From: Fragilaria crotonensis | Lineage: Eukaryota; Bacillariophyta; Fragilariophyceae; Fragilariales; Fragilariaceae | Assembly: GCA_022925895.1 (NCBI GenBank) | Contig: JAKSYS010000208.1 | Coordinates: forward strand, 1 to 64,000 | Length of the DNA: 64,000 nt | Direction of reading: 5' to 3' | Shown: piece after piece, positions 10,191 to 22,073 of the stretch | Layout: every line of letters starts with the position of its first letter | Position numbering within the stretch: the first letter of the stretch is position 1 | Notes under the pieces: generated by a model | The model's input: only the letters and a program-made list of their open reading frames with translations | Told to the model about the DNA's origin: nothing | The model's database searches: none | Position numbers and translations under genes: made by a program

Positions 10191-11294
10191 CGACGAACTG
10201 TGATATTTCGCGATTCTTGGCGGAGAAGGTAGGTACGTGCTTGAGTCACCTCCGCTTGTGCTATAGGATATCTCCTATCGTCTTGCGAATCATCTGTCGA
10301 CGTTGTTGTTGTGGTCAAATCAAAGCAGATGATCTGTTCCCTTCCTTCTCTGAAAGAGCATACCACTTATCGAATCAAGTACATTTTCCATGCTTGAATT
10401 CATCTGATGTGATTTCCTCAAAAGTGAAACCTTTGTCCTCAGCCCTCAATCTACCCGCGTCTTTGCGTTGCTCAGCTTTGGACGAATGTAGGCGCCCGTC
10501 TGCTCGTGTGGGTCTAAGAATTTTATATGGTCCTGCGCATGCAAGATACATTAAATAAAAGGATGAATAAATTTTAACCCCACACATGAAATCTTTCAGG
10601 TTAAGTAACGATCATGTGGCTCAATCGTCACATATGACCTTGAAGAAATAATATAAATTCTTCCCTTTAAGTGAAATAGATGTGATACGTTTTCGATGAT
10701 TGGCCGGTGACCTTGAAAAGAGGAAGTATCTTAACTTCCAGTACGTTTTTCAGAACATAGGATGGTTAGAAAATTATATGTCTACAGGCTTACAAGTATA
10801 GTAATATTTGTATTTTTATTCATACTTGGTTACCGGCAATTGTTTAAGCCTGGGTCACATGTGTCACTCGTCCTCTACTAGCACCTTGAACAGTACAATA
10901 CCTTGAATTAACTGCTACTGTAGTAGTACTCAACCACTTAGCAATTTACTGCTAAAATTCGTACTCATTGTGAATAATCTACATTACCGTCACCTTCTCC
11001 GGCCTTTCCTGACTCGAGGGAGAAAGTACGTTAACTTGTTGATGCAACCGCATGATAAAGCAACCATAAGCCGAACACTGGCAGCTGCTTGTGAGGATGT
11101 GTCGGCACCGTAAGATGATGCCCTTCGATGTCACAGTTATGCATCTAGTATTACGTATTGCTCTATATCTAATCACCGGGTTTAATCGAAGGAATGCAGC
11201 ATCTTCGCCAAGACGCGCAATCCTTTGTACAGGTACACCCACGGCGGTCGCGCTCTATCAATTGATTCACAAGTTGCACACTGTGTGCCCTTCT
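10191..11294. other. Intergenic, no gene recognised
   Basis: This lies between the 5' end of the PH-like gene and the 3' end of the MOB gene. It has short chance frames only, with a few GTAC clusters around 10880-10960. It probably holds the promoter of the PH-like gene. Confidence 0.5.
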
Positions 11295-12076
11295 TCACTT
11301 TCCCATTTTGTAGTCATAGTATTGCTTTCTCACAGGTCGCACCAGCACCTTCAGCGGTTCGACTTCTCGCTCTGGCAGGAGTGAGAATTCGGAACAGAAG
11401 TATAAAAAATGTTTGAAGCACGTATTCAAGTGCGGCGTCATCTCCAGGGCGTCGATGGTCGCGAAGGAGCAATAAATGATCCCGTAGACGCGAAGGTCGA
11501 CGGAAGATTTGGCCGCAAAGCACCGCAAACGTCGGGGTGGAATACACGCATTTCATCCTCGGCATCAACTGGAAATTTGGTGGGGTCGTTCAATTGTTCT
11601 TCGATCCATTTCAAAACCAAATTTACGTAGTCTGGTGCGGATACGCTGATAGCAGGCCCGTCAGGGTTTGGAGCCCAACGATACTCGACCCCGGATGGGA
11701 AACCTTCACCAGGTTTGAAGCATGAAATGTAGGGGTCACATGCCATCACATGCCAGATGAGAATAACATCGTTATAGAAATCAATAGCGTGAGCTGCCAC
11801 CCAACCTAAATAGAAGGTAGTTTAACGTCCTTTGGTTAGCTTTGATGAAGCAAAGAGGAACTACGCGGAAGAAGCGTAACCCATGAACAAACAGATGAAA
11901 TCAGCTCGAAACGTACCAGCACATGACTCTCCCGACGGCAGCGCAACAGCTTTATGGATCGATCCACCTGTCCCCAAGGTCCGCTTAGAAAGGGAATGCA
12001 ATCGATCTCGGGTAGTTCCGATTGGATGATGAACGCGCTGAACATTGCCGGTGCTCATGGGAGTTGAGACACTCAT
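11295..12076 (-). CDS. MOB1/phocein family kinase co-activator, with frame breaks
   Basis: MOB proteins are small adaptors that bind and activate NDR/LATS kinases in cell division and polarity control. Exon 1 (12076-11917) carries GTTRDRLHSLSKRTLGTGG and AVALPSGES, the MOB N-terminal helix. A 111-bp intron (11916-11806, GTACGT...TTTAG) joins it to WVAAHAIDFYNDV. Next come CDPYISC and EYRWAP (zinc-site region), then SAPDYVNLVLKWIEEQLND. The C-terminal core has HLNTCFKHFLYFC and REVEPLKVL. Between about 11400 and 11530 the homology passes through three frames (FHPDV, then FAVLCGQIFRR, then RVYGIIYCSFA) without room for introns. These look like frameshifts in the sequence or in a decayed allele. 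Identification is firm; integrity is not. Confidence 0.85.
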
Positions 12077-13254
12077 CCTTGTTTTGGTTCAACAGTCGCC
12101 TCTCCAGAAGAGGATCTTGGTGGCCGCAATGATAGGTGAATTTGCGATACCACTCCGAAGATGAGAACAAATTTAGCATCTGTTCCTTCTCACTCCGAGG
12201 GTTACGAGTCTTGTACATCATGTGCAACCACCCAAAGATCGGCATCACTTTCGATTTGGTTAAAATTTACCCACCACGAAAGCCGCGTACCCTCTACATG
12301 GATTCCTCGTACTCTGACTATGCACAATTAGAGACTTGGACATAACAAGTAGTCGGAGTCGACCACATCACATGCACCAAAATAGGGCATGCAGATGATG
12401 AAAGTCAGCTCATGTCCCGGGTCCCAGTGTCGAATGCTCAAATCCACGTCACCATCATACACGTTATGCGTTTTTCCTATATCAAACTGGGAGTTCGGAG
12501 TAGTCGTTTCATATGCATTACTCCGACTGTGTTCTACATGAATGCACAATAAGGATTATGTAACAGCGTTAATTAGACCACAATAGTATCCTTGTAGTGT
12601 AGTCGTGCTGTAGGATGTATTGCGCTCGCTGCTGTTTCTCTAGGGACATCGTGTGACGTGTGACATGTGACATAATGACGCAAACACGCAAGCAGTTCAC
12701 AACGAGAAACAGCAGATGGATTCCTGTAATAGGTAACAGTACTTACAGTACTGGTACTTGTAGTCTTCGCAACGCAACATTGCAACTTGCAACGCGTCGA
12801 AGTAAATCTACTCCGAGCTGGACACTGTATACTGTAATACATACAGTACACTCTATATTCTATACAGTACAAGTACTACTGAAATTCCACATATGTTCTT
12901 TACTCGGCGAACTCGGATCTCGGTACCTGGTACTGTATGTCATATTGTATGACATACAGCATACAACATACAACTATTCCGAGTTCTACGGTACAGGTAC
13001 CCCAGTACATAACCACTGGTAGATTTCGGTTTTCGTTATTTCACACGTAGGTATTGTACTCGGAGTACACGTTCAGTCGAGTTCAGAATCGACTATGATA
13101 CGGTACCAGTACCATATATGATGATATAATCTCCGGCTTTCTTGTCAACGACATCCTCGTAGTAGCGCTATGATACTATCGGTAATGCAAGGTACTGTAG
13201 TAGAGGTACCACATCTCTATTGATGAAACAAAAATCGCTCACGTCGACTGTACG
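12077..13254. repeat. Intergenic with GTAC-rich low-complexity sequence
   Basis: No gene is seen. From about 12716 to 13215 the sequence is packed with GTAC, AGTACT, TACAGTAC and CATACAGCATACA motifs. The A+T-poorer part, 12077-12560, shows nothing. Confidence 0.6.
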
Positions 13255-13975
13255 ATGGTGATACGAACTCCCGTCATCATCCTGGTTGTCTCGGCCTTTT
13301 GCACCATGCATCAGGTATCTGGATTTCTCTCGTGTTCCAAGATAATGAACTCACGTGGACACATCGCCCTTTCCTCTCCTCTTTATTCGGAACAGCCATC
13401 GTCACGAGGCGACAAGATCCGTGAGTCCACTGGAATCCGCCCCTCACTGCATCCCACAACAATTAACGCTCTCTCGGAGACGCTTAGGAGAAGATCTGTT
13501 GATGGTGAAGGATCAAGCTTCGAGTGTCCGACAGAGTCAAGCCTATAGATGTTGCAATTGAAACTGGCAAAATCGTGGCCGAGTTTTGCTGAAACGTCGC
13601 GATACGTCTGAACGTGACGGCATGACTTTTGATCTGAAGGAAGAACAAACAATCGCGGGCCGCGTGGTGGGAGTTGCGATGCGTCTGGACGAACTTGGGT
13701 CGTTGCTTCACGACAGGGTCAGTCAAGTCGGATGGGTCAAGAAATATAACGAATGGTCCAGCTTTGGAATTTTGGACGACAAAAGTCAAATTGAGGCGCG
13801 GATAGCCAGTGATCCGCTCTTCGCCCTCTGCCGGTCCGAATGTTTGTTGGCGCTCTTCCTAGACACAGTGGAAGCCCCGAAGTTGATGGAAATTGGGGAA
13901 ACAGTACCGGATGGGAGCCGGATTGACTTTGTCGATGCCGATCGACTCGAAGCACTGTTAGGTGACTTCCAATAA
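13255..13975 (+). CDS. Small plastid-targeted protein of unknown function, frame-broken
   Basis: The start at 13255 opens a signal peptide (VIRTPVIILVVSAFCTMHQ) followed by VSGFLSCSK, a plausible plastid cleavage site. After a variable linker the conserved body reads KPIDVAIETGKIVAEF (13528-13575) and then, in another frame, EEQTIAGRVVGVAMRLDEL, KYNEWSSFGIL, DPLFALCRSECLLALFL and DGSRIDFVDADRLEALL to the stop at 13975. Homologous proteins seem common in diatoms, but I know no function. The body is spread over two or three frames between about 13500 and 13600 with no space for introns, so one or two indels are likely. Confidence 0.6.
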
Positions 13976-14310
13976 GATGGAGTTGACTTTCTCCGAGTAT
14001 ATCCTTTAGGTAGTTTCTTTTCATAGCACGCAAGGTGTGGTGGGATTTGAGTTGATGGGGTCAACAGATTACTTAGAGTCGCAAAACAACGTACGTATAG
14101 TTCTATTCCTTCCACTCGCCACCTTACACAGTACTGTTAATAAAGCTCTTACAACTGAGTAGACTCATATACTGTTGTCTATAAAGAGGGAGGTGTGAGG
14201 TGTGAATCGCTATCGATGTCATAGTCCTTATTCTGCATGCTCGCTTTAGGCAACGCATTCCTATTGTTGTACTACCGCCGTAGTGGCACCTGGTAATGCA
14301 CTACTTCCTA
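13976..14310. other. Intergenic, nothing recognised
   Basis: This spacer lies between the small plastid gene and the Copia LTR. It ends in CCTA, which is repeated just after the distal LTR and may be the target duplication. Confidence 0.5.
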
Positions 14311-14526
14311 TGAACAATACTGCCTGGGAGCGCCAAAGATCATGTCTATGGCGCCTGAAGCGATGTAACATACGGCATGTAACAGGATAGCCTTATAGTT
14401 GTTAGATAAAAGTAGATTGTGAGTGAACACAGGAGTACCCGGGCATAGACACAGGTATCGTACGTAAACCACAGTACAACAGTACCACCGTACACGATTC
14501 CCAGTACTTCTGACGCCCATAAATCA
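14311..14526 (-). repeat. LTR (3' LTR of the Copia element)
   Basis: This 216-bp repeat begins TGAACAATAC and ends CCCATAAATCA on the plus strand, so it has TG...CA ends. It matches the copy at 18844-19054 apart from a 5-bp length difference. Confidence 0.9.
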
Positions 14527-17500
14527 GTCCCCGCGCTCTGAGTCACCCTTCTGGGACATAGGGCGCTCAGAACGCAAGTCAATGTATGTCGGAGACCAGT
14601 AGCAAAATCGGGTACAAGTATCGGGGTGGTCATAAAGCAAAACCCGCTCATTCTGTACACGGACCAAGTGCACAAAGACATATCCCAACAGAGGCCGCCG
14701 ACGAAGTCAGTATCTTTTCCGTTCTAAATGGGGGGTGCGAGCGTCCACTTTTTGGCCGCAAGCGTTTACCACAACACATACCCAATTAATTCTTTCAATC
14801 GAGGGCCTGGCATCAACTTCGTCAACGAGTCCGCTATATTTGTCGTGCCATCCTCCCATGCGACGCGAATGATTCCCGCAGCTTGGGCCTCCCGTGCACG
14901 ATGATACGCAATCGCATTGTGACGTTTCTTTAGTGCTGATTCCGGTGCCGTTGAATTCTTTACCACCGACTGGTTATCGCAAAAGACGGCCGTCGACCCG
15001 ATCAAAGGAATCCCCATCATCCGTAACTTATAACGGAGCCCTTCAATCATGTCGATTGCCGTTTTCATCGCGCAAAACTCCGAACCGAACGTCGACGTTT
15101 CCACCGTGTTTTGCCTCTTCGAATACCACAGGATGGGTGCCTTATTAACAAACACGAAGACACCTGTGTGCGAACGACGCGTCGCCTTGCAGCCGGCGTG
15201 GTCGGCGTCCACAAAGCTTGACGTCACCACACCATGTCCCCGTGCCTTCGGCATACTTGGCGGTATTGGTTCTTCAGCCTCCGGGTAGAACTCGGACCAA
15301 TCGCAAACTTTGAAAGCCGTTTCGTCAAATACTGGCTCTGAGTCGTCGAACACCATCTTCGATCACTTATGATGCTTAAGGTAGGCAAACAAATGGAACA
15401 CTTGTTGCAGATGCCCTTCCCTCAGTGCAACCACATAACGAGACAGCATCGACACCGCAACCAGCACATCGACGACCCAGTTCACAGATCCAGCGCAAAA
15501 CCCCAATCAGACTTTGATAATACTGCCCCTCTTGGCGTCGAGTTCGCGTGATTGCTCCAATTCCGGTCGGTAACCTTGCAAGAGGAGTTGTCACTCGTGT
15601 TGGCAAACACTGGTCGACAGCCGACAATTCAAGCTCAACATCCGAAACAGCTTGCTTGACGTATGCCTCTGATGACATCGCCCAGCGGTTCATTGGATCT
15701 GGAGCACCGTCGATGTAGAACTTACTAATTTGGGCACCGAGGTACGTATCAGGTTCCTTCACACTCCCTGGTTTTAAAGTGTATCGTGACGCCAAGTAAT
15801 CCATTACTGTCTGCGGCTCATGATCAACAACCAAGATATCATCGGTATATACGAGAACGTACGACCAATAATGAAACCCGTCGACCTTTGTCTTTGGGCG
15901 CATCCACACATCTGGGTCGGCTCGACAAGAAGTATATCCATGATCTCGCAGCGTTGCCGCCATATGGTCCCGCCACGCCTTCCCGGAACTTCGTAAGCCA
16001 TAAAGGGCTCGAGTGATCACGACAACGACCTTCATTGTCAGCACAAATTCCTTTCCGGCGATGGTATAAACCTTCTCAGCAGCGTTCGCATTGAGGTAGG
16101 CGCCACTGATGTCAGCACTTAGCACATCAAATCGTTCAGCGCCGCCACGAGAAACGCAATTCGAATGCTGTCCCGTGACACAACACTCGCAAAAGTGATG
16201 TCTTTCGTTGGTTCTGTCTGATGGCCACCGGCGACATGCGAGCCTTCGTTCGAGAGTCATCTTTACGTCGAAGATCATATGACAGTCAATCTTCTGATAG
16301 CCAACCGGCGCCTTGCCATCCTTTGGGAACTCAAAAGCACAGTAGATGTTCTTCATCTCCTTTTGAATCGCTTGCCTCCAAAAATCAGTCCCGATTCTGA
16401 TCCATCCTCAGGGCCTCTGCAACTGACTTCGGAGCAGGATTCCGTACTTGGCTCCGTTCCCAGTAACGGGACTTTACTTTCTTGATGATACGATCTCTTT
16501 TCTTTAAGACATGACGCGCCCACCAAGAGAAGGCAGGTTCTTCTAGGATCTTGTTGGCCAGCGCATATTCGGCAACTTGCACAGGGTGGGACTCCTTTAA
16601 ATCCTTCAAGGAAACCCATGACGAAGTACCGCCTTTCCAATTGACGAGCAACTTCCACCCTCTCGTAGTCCGCCGTGGTCGCCGGTGACCATCCTTCATT
16701 TCCCAGCCATCATCCTTGGTTACGGCAGCTCCATCCCTCTTATGATCGGTTATCTCGCTCATAATCGAATAGGAGTTCCCCTCCTCATCGACCTGCGAAT
16801 ACAGGTTCTCCGCAATGATGTTGGCTGTAAAGACATCCGTCGCACCATCCGGAAACACCACTTCATACTCGCGTGTGTCCAACATCGGGTTAGCATGCCG
16901 TTTCCCGATTGGATTTCCATCCGAATCTCGCTTCCTGCCCGTAACTTTTGCCTTCGTAACATTGCCCATTATTGGCAACAGAACCTCTGCCGTCAGGTAC
17001 TCATCGTACGCCTCGGGCGTGTGGTCGTCAGCCTCCGGCACAAAGTCAGCGTCGTCATCAAACGGCTCGTGGTCCCCATCGTCGTCAGGCAAGAATACAT
17101 CATCAGGAACTTCTGGGAACAAGCCGATCAGCGCGTCGTCCATTGCGTCATCAGTGATCGCGTTCCCAATCTTCTCGGCTATTGCCAAGTCGAGTTCCAC
17201 CATCCTGTTCTTAACAATTGGGTCCGCAAGCTCGTCGTCCGACAATTGAGAAACCGTTGATCTTGCAATAACCTTGCATGATGCCGGCAGGACCCAGAAA
17301 GTCATAGGGCTGCCAACATCGTGGGCGACACCTATCCATCGTCCGAGCTTGCGCGCGTCCTCTGGGAACTGTACCGCCGGGTCATGATACCAAACATATT
17401 GATACCAATCAAATTGTGCGTATTCGGAGATATCGGGGGTGTTCCCCTCGATGACTTCGCATGGTACGCGATCATGTAGTGCCAAGATTGAAGCATATGC

Positions 17501-18843
17501 GGCTTGCTTCCGAGTCAACTTTGCAGACGTCCCTTCTGCTTGCGTCTTGAGAGCTAACACGGCACCTCTTCCATCCTTAGCCTTGTCAAACTTCTTAATA
17601 AAGCTCCATCCGGGCCCGTCAACAACCAATGGCTTGAATTCGTCGTAGGCGTCGATTATCAACTCGAAGTGCGTTCCGCTTAACGCCGTGGTCGCTATAA
17701 AGCTCCTGGACCGATCCATACTCAGCATCGAGTTGTTCTCGAGTGACTGCGTCGTGCTCGCGGACAAGGTACGAGGCGGAGTCAACGCAGCACCTTAACC
17801 CACCTAGATACGTAGTACTAAGCAGCTCCCAGAACTTTGTCCATAACCAGATCAGACAACTTTTCTGGCTTCTGATATCCGTGTCCTCCGTTGCCTTCTT
17901 GTAGTCCTTGTCAGCCTGCATTCTAGCGAGAGTCTCCGTGATTCGTCAGCATCGAAATCAGCAACGTTAGGGGCTTCTACGCCAATACAACGCTGAGCAA
18001 GGACCCAGTAGCGCATCGCTTTAAGCTTCGTGAGCGACACAAATGGAATGCGGACTTGATTGTTCGCAGGGGCTCTTGGATCCTTCAGGCTTCGAGGTGC
18101 TTTGGGGTTTGTTCAAGTCCTCGTCCTGGACAGAAACGAGATCTTGGACGGTGTTAAACCCGTTCTCGTTAATGGCATTGCGCGTTGCAGCGTTGATACC
18201 GATTCGCGTAAGAGCGGCACGAAGTAGCATGGTAGAGTTGATTTTAGACTTTAACAGGGAACGGGAAGAAGTAAACGGTGTTTTATTGTGAGTATGTGAG
18301 CTTACGGAAAATCCATACCATGGCGCGCTAAACCATTTGAGTCACGCATGGGACTATGACTGTGACTTTGGTGGGATGTCGTGACCTTGGCACACCGCTA
18401 AATCACATAGATCAATTTCAAGAACAAGAGATCGAAGTACTTATCAGTCGGACAGTAAAGCGCCTTCCGCGCGCGCACGCTACGACAAGCCCCCTCAGGG
18501 AGTAATTGAGTAAGCTTGTGCCGCTTTTCAAAGGCCTTATGACCGTTGTTAGTGAATCACTAACTTGCGGTTTTGCGCATCAACGAAACGCAACTGCGAT
18601 GAGGTGCTATCTTCATCGCTGCTTCCTCCATCAGCTGAGGGCAATTCATCAGCGCTCAACGTACTTCCTCGTCCGTGAAGTATCCTACCTGTTCCTGAAT
18701 ACGCTGATGATGTTAGAAGCGTATACTCAGGGGACAGCCCGAAATACCCGTCGGTATCGGCTATCTTGCAAGCCTGGGGAAGAGCATTACAACAGCTATT
18801 ATTACTTCCGAGCATTGCTGTCCAGCATTTGGGTCTGATAAAC

Positions 18844-19054
18844 TGAACAATACTGCCTGGGAGCGCCAAAGATCATGTCTATGGCGCCTGAAGCGATGTA
18901 ACATACGTAACAGGATAGCCTTATAGTTGTTAGATAAAAGTAGATTGTGAGTGAACACAGGAGTACCCGGGCATAGACACAGGTATCGTACGTAAACCAC
19001 AGTACAACAGTACCACCGTACACGATTCCCAGTACTTCTGACGCCCATAAATCA
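18844..19054 (-). repeat. LTR (5' LTR of the Copia element)
   Basis: This 211-bp copy of the repeat has the same ends as the one at 14311-14526, and I saw no substitutions between them. Confidence 0.9.
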
Positions 19055-19296
19055 CCTACGGTAGAGTTCATGTACAATACCGGTCACTGGCGTTGTAGAA
19101 CAGTGGCTGACACGCCTGACTCGTCCTTGGATAACTCACAATTCTTCACACGAAGATTGTTTTTGTCGATATCGTAATGCCATCTTTTCGTTGAATTGAT
19201 CATTCCCTTCCCCTCGCCGTAACATCACAACCCAGTAACAGTCCATGTCCTGTAATTCTGATCCTATTCCAAGGAGTAGGACTGTGAATTTTGCCA

Positions 19297-21716
19297 TGAA
19301 ACGTCTTGTCCCGCGTTTCAATCATGAGACGCATCGTCGTCTTGTTTTCAGGTGTTTGGCGCCACTGCTGCATCTGTTCTGGCATACATTGTAGGCACGG
19401 AATCCAGCAACGACAAAAATCATGATGATGGGATGCGCGTGTTGGATGATGTGTGCTCCTCTGGTCTCGGTAGCCTCTCGAGAATTTGGTCCGTTCCCAA
19501 GTTAAGTTTAGAAGCTTCCGCAGTCACGTCGTCGACTAGGAACGAACCGAAACAACCTGCCGATAAAGCGTCATCATCGGTCACAACAATCGAATACGAC
19601 TTCATTGTACTTGGTTACGGAAATGCGGGCAAGAGTGCTGTCGAGACGTTAAAAGAGCAATGTCCTCGGGCGTCAATTGCCCTCGTCGATCCGTTGCGGT
19701 CAATGACAAGCCTTGACTCAAGAGTTATATGTTACCGACAGCCCGCACTTGGATTCCACCCTCCGTCACGAACCGTTGAATTGGCGGATTTATCGACCCA
19801 GCTCAAGTATAGACACGCCATTCTGGTAGCGACAGGCTCGCGAGGCGCTCCGCCACCCATGGATCTCTTCGACCATCAAGTTCTAAATCGAGTTCTAGAA
19901 CTGCGATCGACCGAAGCTTTGGGCTTTGGAAATCGACCGATCCTGGCTCGGAAACAATTCGACATTTGGCTCTCATGGCGCTAAGCAAGGTGCCAAGGTA
20001 TGTGTCTTGGGAAGTGGTTGGGAGGCGATTGAACTGGCGTCAGCGGTTGCCAAGGCGGGCACGGAACCTCAATGTTGGCGTTTGGAAGTTCCGGGCCTCT
20101 CTCACATGTTACCCCGCTACTTGAGCACCGCTGTCACCAGAAGTTGCGTCAACAAGGAATTGATATTCAAGAACGCTCATTGGTGCGATACGTATCACAT
20201 CTCGTATCGCCTGTGACGAATATGCCTAGGATGGAAGTGCACACGGCCAAGGCATACGATTTTATCGACACGAGTCGAAATCAAGTAGATTTGATGGTTG
20301 TCGCCCCATTGGTTGATGGTCCAAGAGGTACTGCTGTACTACCGACTCTTCGAGTCCCGGAAGCACTTCAGGAGCATTGGATAGGAAGGACATGGTACCA
20401 AAGCTGGTCGCAACTAACATCCCCTCCGACCGAGCCATCTACTATTGTCTGTTTTACTGACGACGGCAGGGTGGCGGTTAATGCTGAATTGAATGCCGCT
20501 TCAAAAGTCTATGCAGCTGGATCTGTAGCCAAGTATCCAAACTCTGTGACAGGACATGCTCATGTGCGGGGTTGGAACGGTCGATGGCGCTCTTGCAGGA
20601 CGACTGGCTGCGATGCATATGGCTCGTGACTATAACGACCGCACCCGGTCGATGCTAACGTTTCCCCACCAACAAATCATTGAGCCGGCTTCCTTTGCAT
20701 CCTCCTCCTTTCCAATATTTCGTTCTGACGTCTCTCCCTACAGCACTGCAGAAGGGAATCGGTCATCGCTGGAGAAAGTGGGAATCAAGGCCCTCGTTGT
20801 AGGTCGCTGCGATTCTGACACAATGTCAACTCACGGCTTTTGGTGGACGAATCATTCCGACAAGAGAAAGACGACGTCGAGACGAGATATGACGCGGTCG
20901 CAAAAGTCTAGGGTTTCGGACAGTCCTGTGTATGGAAGCGGATTGGTGTTTTACATTGATCGCGCAGGTCATTTATGTGGTATCATGTCCTGGGGCTTGC
21001 CCTTTACCGCCAAGGATTCCACAGATCTTAATCCATCGTTAATCAATCGGATGATTGAAATCATAACTTCAGACGGGGAAGTCGTCGCCGGGACATCGGA
21101 GAATGTGCTTCTCAAAACCACTCACCTGGCGGAGGAAAGCAAGCGACTGGTCCAAATGGCGTTGGAGGGTAAGCGCAGCAAGGGATTGCACCGTCGCCTG
21201 ACCAATAAGGTGGAACAAATGCCGAATCCGCTGTATCGCTACACCGCTGCCAAGCCGCCTAGTGTGACTTCCGTTGGGTTGCTGAAACGCAAGGATCAGT
21301 CGGTCTCCTCCGAGCTTCTGGGCGAAAACATATACATGAAGACGGATGACATTTACAACGAGGTCGGCAGCAGCATCCGTCCTCCAACTCTCCTTTACAT
21401 CTATCCCATGCATTCGCCCATATGGCGCGGCGTTGATGATGCGAACAAGGAACGATCCGTACTTGCTTTCGGATGAAGAACGAGTCGAACAAGCCTGGAA
21501 GGATAATGAGCGACGAGCTCGTCCAGCCAGGAGGAACCGCTCTGGCTCCGCCGCGGTGATGCACATCAGGGCACCAGCTATGCCCAAATAATGAAGGAGG
21601 CATTTATGAACAACATGAAGAATGCGCGATTCGCCGATGGGAGTGTACCGTTGGGTCGTCCCGTGGTTCCGAGGCGTCTTCTGAGATGTGGCACCTTGGG
21701 CGGCTCAAACGGATGA
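19297..21716 (+). CDS. AIF-like mitochondrial flavoprotein (pyridine nucleotide-disulfide oxidoreductase), frame-broken
   Basis: This resembles apoptosis-inducing factor, an FAD/NADH oxidoreductase of the mitochondrial inner membrane space. A basic start (MKRLVPRF at 19297) is followed by a hydrophobic stretch (FGATAASVLAYIVG) and a linker, as in AIF. The FAD-binding motif is DFIVLGYGNAGKSAVE (about 19600-19650). The NAD-binding motif is CVLGSGWEAIELASAV (about 20000-20050). The second FAD region is KVYAAGSVAKYPN (20500-20540). A C-terminal block, YGSGLVFYIDRAGHLCGIM, matches the AIF C-terminal domain. The tail runs in a third frame to a stop at 21714-21716. At least five frame changes occur over 2.4 kb with no intron-like gaps, so the copy is either pseudogenised or poorly polished. 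The frames between breaks are well conserved, which favours sequence error. Confidence 0.72.
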
Positions 21717-22073
21717 TGATCATGATGATGCTGATGATGAGTAGCACGACGTTTAAATGGAGCTTGAAGATATTTCATTTTTCCCCGATTGTTACTTCTG
21801 TGCTTGTTAATACCTGTCTAACATTCAGTCTAGCACATTGGAATCGTTACCATGCCTCAAATGCAGCATTAAAAATGTCTAGGACAAAGTAATCATAGCG
21901 AAGATTTAAACATCCCACTATTAGTTGCCTTAACCGCAACTCTTTGACTATGAACAACTTCTTGTCACGTAGGGCATTCCAGTGACTTCGCGGGATCCTG
22001 TGGAGCAATGTGTATGTAAGCGTGCGGGTGCATACGCAAAAGTAAATCTTTCGGTTTTCGGTCGCATCGGGAC
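21717..22073. other. Intergenic between convergent genes
   Basis: A short ATG/GAT simple repeat (about 21711-21740) overlaps the end of the AIF-like gene. Nothing else was recognised. Confidence 0.5.

Larger units (their letters stand above)
14311..19054 (-). mobile_element. Copia-type (CoDi-like) LTR retrotransposon, broken, young
   Basis: Two near-identical LTRs bound an element read on the minus strand. Its parts are a gag-like region at roughly 17.2-18.2 kb, a linker region at 16.4-17.2 kb, reverse transcriptase at about 15.4-16.4 kb (YTDDILVV) and Copia-type RNase H at about 14.8-15.35 kb (SSFVDADHAGCKATRRSHTG). CCTA on both outer sides may be the target duplication. The coding part is broken, with several breaks. 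LTR near-identity indicates a recent insertion. Confidence 0.88.
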
